Positions 19,244 through 25,838 of a stretch of 25,838 nt of DNA are shown here, one piece after another (the first letter of the stretch is position 1; every line of letters begins with the position of its first letter). The DNA lies in NCBI GenBank assembly GCA_004151065.3, contig NWUY0300023013.1, forward strand, positions 2,679 through 28,516, read 5' to 3'. Below the pieces are notes generated by a model. That model had not been told where the DNA came from, searched no databases, and worked only from the letters and a program-made list of their open reading frames with translations. A program made the translations under genes and the position numbers. The DNA comes from Larix sibirica. Taxonomy: Eukaryota; Streptophyta; Pinopsida; Pinales; Pinaceae.

Positions 19244-19920
19244 ACCCTTAGCGTCAAGTTCTTAACCAAGTGAGAAGACTCATTGTAAATTTCAAGACCG
19301 TTGTTTTCCATGCTTAGGTTTGTCCTCATATGACATTATTAAATCTATCATTAGAAAAGCATGTTACATTTTCAACGATGTCCAACATTAATGAAATATT
19401 TGCATTCAGTTTTATTAAAAATTAACTTCATTTTGTTTCATATCTATACAGGTGATTGCAAAGATAATACATCGAGGATGTTGCCACGCATTTCAATGTA
19501 ACCAAGACGATGAGTTATTTTAACACATAGCAGTCGCGCAGTACATTTAGCAAAGGATATAAACACTAGATTGCCTGATATAGTCACCCAAGAAGGATGC
19601 AACCTCTATCACATTATCAAATCACAGAAATAAAAGGGAGTTTCTTCTCAAACTATATAAAAAAAGTATGTTAAATATCAGTTCTCTTTTCTTCGTGAAG
19701 ATATTTTGGTAACAAACTGTGTTTTATTTGGCTTTGTGTATCTATGTTCTATGGTATCTTTGGAGGGATTGGTCCGATGTAATTTGGTCAATCCTGGGAT
19801 TTTTTGTTCTTATGTTGTTATGATGGAGTCTTTTTAGCTCCTTGGGCCTGTGGGCCGGCTGGGGACTGACCTGTGCTTGTTACTCTTTGTTACTATTACC
19901 AATATTAATAGTAAGTGCTT

Positions 19921-19942
19921 TTTTGGCGCACCAGTAGGGAGA
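19921..19942 (+). other. Primer-binding-site-like sequence
   Basis: TTTTTTGGCGCACCAGTAGG resembles the junction after the 5' LTR of plant Ty3/gypsy elements, where a T run is followed by TGGCGC and a tRNA-complementary stretch. It lies 1.5 kb upstream of the gypsy RT relic and in the same orientation. I could not define an LTR on its left, so this is a weak inference. Confidence 0.25.
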
Positions 19943-19981
19943 GACATTTTTGTGTGGAGGATTACGGGAAAAATAAGAAGA

Positions 19982-20056
19982 ATATTTCCAAATCGTCGAA
20001 AACCCACTTCCCAAATGGACTCCTTAACCCCTATTAGTGGGCGGTTTTGGAAATAT
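19982..20056. repeat. Long imperfect stem-loop
   Basis: ATATTTCCAAA (19982-19992) and TTTGGAAATAT (20046-20056) are perfect 11-bp inverted copies. Inside them AAAACCCAC can pair with GTGGG-CG-GTTTT, extending the stem. It lies in a 306-nt plus-strand open frame (19850-20155) that resembles no protein I know. Confidence 0.65.
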
Positions 20057-20156
20057 CTCAATAGTTTTGAAGAAATTTGTGCCCGAACAGAGGTGGATTT
20101 TCCAGAAATTCGTTGCTGCTGGTTTGGCATCCGATTGAACAAACCAGAGGTCTAGA

Positions 20157-21463
20157 GATTGATGCTATCCTTCCCACTGCTCTTCACTTCTATAAATTCG
20201 ACCTCAAAGATTCGAAAGGAGGGGGGAAGTCTCCACAGAATTGAAGAACTGTTATTCTTTTAAATTCTACAATCTGTTTATAAATTTTTATAACAGGGAG
20301 GAGATGTGATAGAGCTAGAGGAAGCTATCTTTTCGAAATGATCTGTTATGTTTCTCTACTGCACTAGTTGTGGGTTCCAGTAGATGAAGAAGATAGCCTG
20401 TTTAGGAGCTAAGACTATTAATTGTTGAATGAAGTCTCTGTTCTGGGATCTTTTTTTCTCGGTTTGACTGTCATGCCATGTTCATGAAGCTGGTATCATT
20501 TTGAACTAGTTTCAAAAACATATATATGATATAACTCCTTCATGTTTCTTCTATCTTTATATATTTTGTATTTATCCTTTGATATAATGCTTGAATGATT
20601 TATAAATTATTCGAGCACTAATCAAATTTGATATTTGATTTATGATGTATGAATCATATTTATTTAACTTTGTTATTTAAATTTGATTTTATAATATTTT
20701 ATCATATGGGTTCACTTGTTGAAAGATCTATGTTTTCTTTAATAGATGTTTGATGAAGTAATCCGTTATTATAAATTTTAGATATTGGAATGATTAAGAG
20801 TTAACATGTTCTATGGCATTTATATATTTTAGAATGATAAATAATTAGTATTTATTATTCTTTAAGTGTGAATGTAATCTTTTGAAATGAGTTTTTTATT
20901 TAATTTTGATGATTTTTCTCAAGTTATATCATATGACTTATGTTATTTATATTTTCATAAAACAGTTAGCATAGATATTAAATCGCTCTTGGTCAAGATA
21001 GTTAGAATTAGATTAGCTTAGTTTCAATTTATAGTTTAGCAGCTGTTGATAATTAGGTTAATTTAGGTTAGTCAAATAACATAAAACACATAACAGTTTT
21101 AAGACTCTTTCGAGAGAACAAATCTAAAGGTAGCAGGACCTAGAACCTGCGAGAATTATCTAATCCAAACATACCGAGGGCTGTGTTAAGCGCCTTGTAT
21201 GGGCTATTTCTCTGTAGTTGGCCATAGTCAAAAAATCCGGCCAACGGAGCTTTAGATGGAGGAACGATTATCCAATAGTTGTGAAAGAAGTAAAATTTGT
21301 TCTTAAAATAACCAAGCAAGTTGAGACAAAAGAAAAAGACAAAGTCAACTTCCCCTCTCCTTAATATAACAAAATAAAATTAGGTGAAAGGATGCTACAT
21401 GGATCTAAATCCCTAGATTGGATGGATGTAGAGATAAGGAAGTAAATATTTCAAATGATGATT
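20157..21463. other. AT-rich stretch upstream of the gypsy RT relic
   Basis: No open frame of note. A purine run (AAAGGAGGGGGGAAG, about 20215-20230) resembles a polypurine tract, but no LTR follows clearly. If 19921 and 21464 belong to one gypsy element, this would be decayed gag-protease sequence, but no motif (zinc knuckle or DTG) was seen. Confidence 0.35.
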
Positions 21464-22480
21464 GACCAAAACTGGCTAAAATAGGGGATTATTCGCGAGA
21501 AAAGCAAATAGCAAAAATTGTTGACTTATTAAGGGAATATCAGGATGTATTCACAAAAGACTACAAAGACTCAAAGGGATTATTTGATGAAATGGAAGAA
21601 ATGAATATAGAGTTGATACGTAATGCAAAAGATATAAAAAGAGGCCCTACAAATTAGCCCACAAATACAAGGAAGTAGTGGAAAAGAAATCCAAAGCATG
21701 TTGGCAGTAGGCATTATTTACCCAATATTCAAAGAAAAATGGGTTAGTCCAATGGTCTTCCAACCAAAAAAACACAACCTAAAAATACTTAGGATATGTT
21801 TTGACTTCAAGGTACTTAATAAATAAACTCTTATAGACCCGTTCCCAACTTTATTTGCAGATGAAATCATCAATGAAGTCGTAGGACACAAGTGTCGTTC
21901 ATTTACAAATGGAGACTCTAGGTATAATCAAGTGCCAATAACTAAAGAAGATCAACAAAAAACTACATTCGTGACATAATTTGGGTCGTTCACTTACATA
22001 GTTATGCTATTTGGATTGAAGAATTCCCCAGTAGCGTTTTACAGAATAATGGTCAAATCATTTGAAGAATACATCTACAAAACAATGGTTGTATATTTCA
22101 ATGACTGGACAAACTATAGGCTATTGAAAAATCACATCTATTCGCATTAACTTATATTGAAGCACCATCAACAAATCCAACTATCATTAAACATCAATAA
22201 ATGTATATTCCTACCAATTGGAATTCTGCTCGGCCATGTAGTATGCAAAGAAGGTATCAAATTCAACCTAGCAAAAATCAAAGTGATACTTGATCTAAAG
22301 CCACTTGTAAACCCTAAGAAAATAAGGATACTTTTTAGACATACTAGATACTACATGAAATTCATCAAATACTACTCAGACATAACACTCCCCATGAAAG
22401 AATTACTCAAACTAGATATAGAATTCAAATGGAGTGTGAAATGTAACAAATCATTCAAAATATGGAATCTCAAGAGGATA
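21464..22480 (+). pseudogene. Ty3/gypsy retrotransposon RT relic
   Basis: Readable in pieces on the plus strand: PKLAKIGDYSREK (21464), LLREYQDVFTKDYKD, AVGIIYPIFKEKW, LRICFDFKVLN, then DPFPTLFADEIINEVVGHK, RYNQVPITKEDQQKTTF, MLFGLKNSPVAF (about 22004) and the catalytic region VVYFNDW (22093-22107). The connection to RNase H follows (GILLGHVVCKEGIKF, YYMKFIKYYSDITLPMKELLK). This order is that of Ty3/gypsy polymerases. The first catalytic Asp of the YFDD-type motif is Asn. Stops occur at about 21823, 21977 and 22148, with frame changes. RNase H proper and integrase are absent: after about 22480 the similarity ends and unrelated sequence leads into LINE copy C. Confidence 0.82.
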
Positions 22481-22830
22481 AAGTGGGATAAAGAGGGTAA
22501 AGAGGGGGGCGCTCCTTATGAACATGCAAGTAGGGGCAAAGGAATATTGGCTAGCTTTGAAATCCCACCAAGGTATTTTTAGCCCCAACAAAAATTGATG
22601 CAAGGAATCCTCAAGGGTTTGGTTAAACTAGACAAATTTTCAAAAAGGGCCTAACTAAATTTACTAGAAGCTGGATAGGTAGGTCCTCTTCTAGAAGAAC
22701 ATTCTTCATTGAATTTTCCTAATGGTGTCTTCTAAACATAGAGGGAACAACCACTTTCTCTAACCATCAACCCATTTCATTTCCTATCCCCTGGGGTGTT
22801 GAAAGTGTGCGCATGGCATGAACCACCTAC
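22481..22830 (+). other. Junction between gypsy RT relic and LINE C
   Basis: The plus strand reads in part as FEIPPRYF, LMQGILKGLVKLDKF and EEHSSLNFPNGVF, which look coding but match neither RT. It may be decayed N-terminal sequence of LINE C (ORF1 or pre-endonuclease), or a third fragment. The exact breakpoint cannot be placed by eye. Confidence 0.3.
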
Positions 22831-25800
22831 ATTTTGAATGTTTCACATATCAAAATCTCAGGTTGTCTAGCATGCATTCATATGGTGTGGAACCTTGTCC
22901 CTCAATTGTGTGGTGTATCTAGATGGTTTTATGGTGAGAGGTGCCATTTCCATAATGGTGACGTTTTTGTTAGGACATGGGAAGGAAATTTTCCAAAATT
23001 CAATAGGACCATGATTATGTTGTGGGTGAGGAGATAAAGGGGCTTATGTAAATCCTCTAATGGGTCCCTTTATGATGAGGACAATCTGGCCCATGCAACA
23101 AAAATTTTCCATTTACTTTAGGTGGAAGAAGTTCGTTGGGTGAGAGGTACTTAGTTGTGTGTTCAACTTCACTAGATTGGGTTAAAGGATAAACCCACCA
23201 AAATATTTTTCAAATCCCTAGCCATCAAGGAGGCTAGGGAATCTATCGTTTCCCTCAAAACAACCATTGTTTAGATGTCCAATCAAGAAGATATTGAAAA
23301 TGAATTTGTGGAGAAGTATCGAACAGTCTTCTAGTTTTAGGGCCTTCTAATAGATATGTAAGAGGAAACCCATAAATGTTTGAATGTTTTCCCCTGCAAG
23401 CTATCGGGAGAGTAAAGGAAATCATGTGACATAGCCCTATCATTAGATGAGATAGCCACAACTTTGCATAAATCATAGTTAATAAATCATTAGGGCTTGA
23501 TGGGTTCCATTATGAGTTTGACAAAGCTACACAAGTCACTTTGTTGATTCTAAATTATTATACACGAGGATTCATTGCATGAACAGTCTCTAGGTATGGG
23601 AATTAACAAAGAACTTACCATATTTATTCCCAATGTTGGGGAACCCAAGCTCATATTATTAGGCATATTCTTTCTAAGATCATTCGACCAAAAAAAGATA
23701 GCTTCATTAATGGGGATACATCTTGGATAATGTTGTTGTTTCGAAAAGTGTGAAATGGGCTCGGACTTCTGGTCCATATGCATTATTCATTAAGATTAAC
23801 TTCGAAAAATCTTGTGACAAATTTGAGTGCCCATTCATTTTTTCCATGCTCAACGATTTAGGGTTTGGTCCCTCTTTCTTCAACAATGTCAAAACTCTTT
23901 TGTTAATGCCTCATCGTGTCTCTCTATCAATCATGGAAATTTATGTGAAATTGGCAAATTCCATTCAATTCATTTAGGTTTTTGTCTATCTCTATTCCTT
24001 TATGTCATGGTAGTTGAAGCCCTTGGCTATTTACTCAACTCTAGAATAACCATAGGGCACATTTGAGGTATTTTCCTTCCTAATCTCGAGGTTGTCCTAC
24101 TCGTTAATAAATATTTTGTAGATGAATATTTATTGAGTATCATTGAGGGCTAACAATCCTAACACCATACTATGGATTTCCTATACATATTTTTCTCTAC
24201 TTCGAGGTCTAATATCTAGTGGGCCAAGACTCAATGCTACTAGCATATTCAATAGTTGATCCTTAACTAGATAAAAACCTAAAATTTATCTTGGATTCAA
24301 CCATGGCATGTTTTCAAATTCCTTGCCATCACTTTTTCCTTCCATGCCTCTCCTTGGGAGCTTTGGGATGTGGTTGTTTAGAGGGTGGAAAAAGTGTGTT
24401 ACCAAATTGATAGTGCTATCCACTAAATTTCATCGATGTACCAAAGCACTAGTGGGCACCCATGTCTACTACTCTTGTTGTTGGGTAACATCCAAGTCAA
24501 TATATGAGTGGCTAGAAAAAACCCTCCATGCAAGTCAACTTGCAACAAAAGTAATCATCCAGCTAGATAAGTGATTCCATTGTCAAAATTTTCTACAATC
24601 TGTTATTCTCTTCAAAAAACTAAAGCCATCTATTTAGAAATTCAATGATGTTGTAACCCTCAAGAGTTTGGATCTTTGAGGATAATAAAAAATAGAACAT
24701 AGGCACAAGCATAGTGTTCCTAGTGGGTGATTAGGTGTTGTTGAAGGTGAGGCCTAGATCGTCCACCTTAGATATTGTCTTAAATAGGGATGGCTTTTAT
24801 GTTAAACAAAATGGAAAGGAATTTCTTTTTAAACTATCCTACAAACCCCTTCAAAAATTATATTTATGGGCACCTTTGTTGTGCAAAGTATATGGAAGGC
24901 ATTGCACTTAAACCCTTCCTTGCATGGAAAGAGTCATATCTCGAGAGTAGGGTATCATTTAATTATCACTACCTTTGGTGTTCATTGTTGATCATATTTG
25001 AGGGAAAATCCTTTGGTAGAGTCTTCCTAGTTCTTGACCTTGAAGCTCTTCCAATGGAGCATTCATTATGTGAATGACCTATTTGACAAGTCTACCGGGG
25101 TTTCCATGGCTTGAGATTAAGTTGAGATACACATTGGGTAATGTTGAAAGAATCATTGTGGACAAGATATAAGGGTTCATCTCGAATCATTTGTGGCTTA
25201 TACATATTGGCCTCTTCTCCCCTCACAATTGGTGGTAAGAACGAAAATGGGGCAAGGCCACAACATTCACTTGTTACAAGTAATCCATGGGCTACAAGTG
25301 TTTATGATCCAAGACCTAACTAGAAGGCCAATTACAAAATATTTAGCCCTTGTAGCCAAAACAAAAAACCTAGTTATTTTACCTTGGCAATATACATGGA
25401 AACATATTCTTGAACCTAAAAAACATTATTTACATAGAGCTTAGTGGAAAGGGGGATCTCTATTGATAAATGGTTCTCTCATCTAGTGGTCCATAACCAC
25501 AGTGTCCTCAATGTGAGCAAGTCGAAACCCTGAAGCATGTATTTTTTCTATTTCCAATTGATGGGAATGTTTGAGCATGAGTTGAGTCCATGTATCAAAA
25601 AATTTGGATGCTTCCCTCTCTTGGAAAGTTACATAGGTTACTAGATTGCATGGGTTGTAGAGTTCTAGGCCACTTGGATGGTTCATAAAGTTTAAGTGTT
25701 AGTTTGCATCTAGAAATGATGCAATACTATTTTGCTTAATAATGTTGTATCATCTCACAGGGGTGGTAGGTGCTAGGGGCAGGGGCGTTGGGGTGTGGTA

Positions 25801-25838
25801 AGTTTAAGTTAGATTTTTAATGATATAGCAGTATAATT
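22590..25838 (+). mobile_element. Degenerate plant LINE copy C (different family), runs off the window
   Basis: Plus-strand non-LTR element with ORF2 features spread over three frames. The left boundary is uncertain, since similarity to LINE-like text is clear only from about 22830. RT motifs lie between about 23190 and 24130, and a zf-RVT-like motif at about 25500. It is far more decayed than copies A and B and differs in sequence, so it belongs to another family. The 3' end is outside the window or unrecognisable. Confidence 0.65.
23185..25720 (+). pseudogene. LINE copy C ORF2 remnant (RT and zf-RVT)
   Basis: In order: KDKPTKIFFKSLAIKEARES with SNQEDIENEFVEKY (pre-RT region), GLDGFHYEF (a decayed SPGPDGF-type motif, about 23495), LSKIIRPKKDSFING, LDNVVVSKSVKWA (23723), IKINFEKSCDKFECPFI (about 23790) and SACLSINHGNLCEIGKFHSI. 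FVDEYLLSI follows (about 24115-24141), then CPQCEQVETLKHVFF (about 25500) as a zf-RVT remnant. Two catalytic positions are changed: the Asp of the xxDFEKAYD-type motif is Asn, and FADD is FVDE. Stops and frame changes are frequent. No RNase H domain was seen before the window end. Confidence 0.7.

Larger units (their letters stand above)
17703..19920. other. AT-rich spacer, no recognised gene
   Basis: Begins with an A-rich run (about 17724-17757). It contains a 26-bp tandem duplication (18827-18878), a T12-type run near 18640 and a TA microsatellite (19224-19243). Open frames are short. I see no transposon ends or RNA genes. Confidence 0.45.

Noticed and set aside
1-25838. CRISPR array, bacterial operon or prophage
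   Set aside because: No regularly spaced repeats with unique spacers and no bacterial-type gene clusters; all protein traces are plant retroelements.

Overview
This is a plant nuclear window, mostly retrotransposon debris in AT-rich DNA. The evidence is L1-type LINEs with plant-style ORF1 and ORF2 proteins, a plant-type Ty3/gypsy reverse transcriptase relic, and long stretches with no gene. Many old, stop-riddled elements and almost no recognisable host genes suggest a large plant genome, possibly a gymnosperm; that lineage call is a guess. No gene in the window looks clearly functional.

Layout. 1-1046: AT-rich DNA with a 49-bp tandem duplication and intron-like splice signals. 1047-8209 (-): LINE copy A, near full length, with ORF1, ORF2 and about 1.1 kb after the RNase H domain that holds a long open frame. 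8210-11927: AT-rich spacer with palindromes, short duplications and a possible terminal exon on the minus strand (11160-11290). 12130-16111 (-): LINE copy B of the same family, complete at its 5' end but missing its 3' part. 16119-17212: two diverged copies of a ~275-bp direct repeat, the first ending exactly at an N. 17197-17702: a tandem pair of foldback structures built from four related ~100-bp units. 17703-21463: AT-rich spacer with a microsatellite, a PBS-like site and a stem-loop. 21464-22480 (+): Ty3/gypsy RT relic. About 22590-25838 (+): an older, different LINE (copy C), running to the window end.

Working together. The only functional logic visible is that of the LINE family. A short 5' UTR leads into ORF1 (RNA-binding-type protein with one zinc knuckle). 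ORF1 ends in a TAATG stop-start overlap with ORF2, which carries endonuclease, reverse transcriptase, zf-RVT and RNase H. Copies A and B carry different inactivating lesions plus two identical stop codons.

The most unusual structure is the foldback array at 17197-17702. Its four units keep an 8-nt loop while the stem bases change on both sides, so pairing is preserved. I know no named family that matches it.
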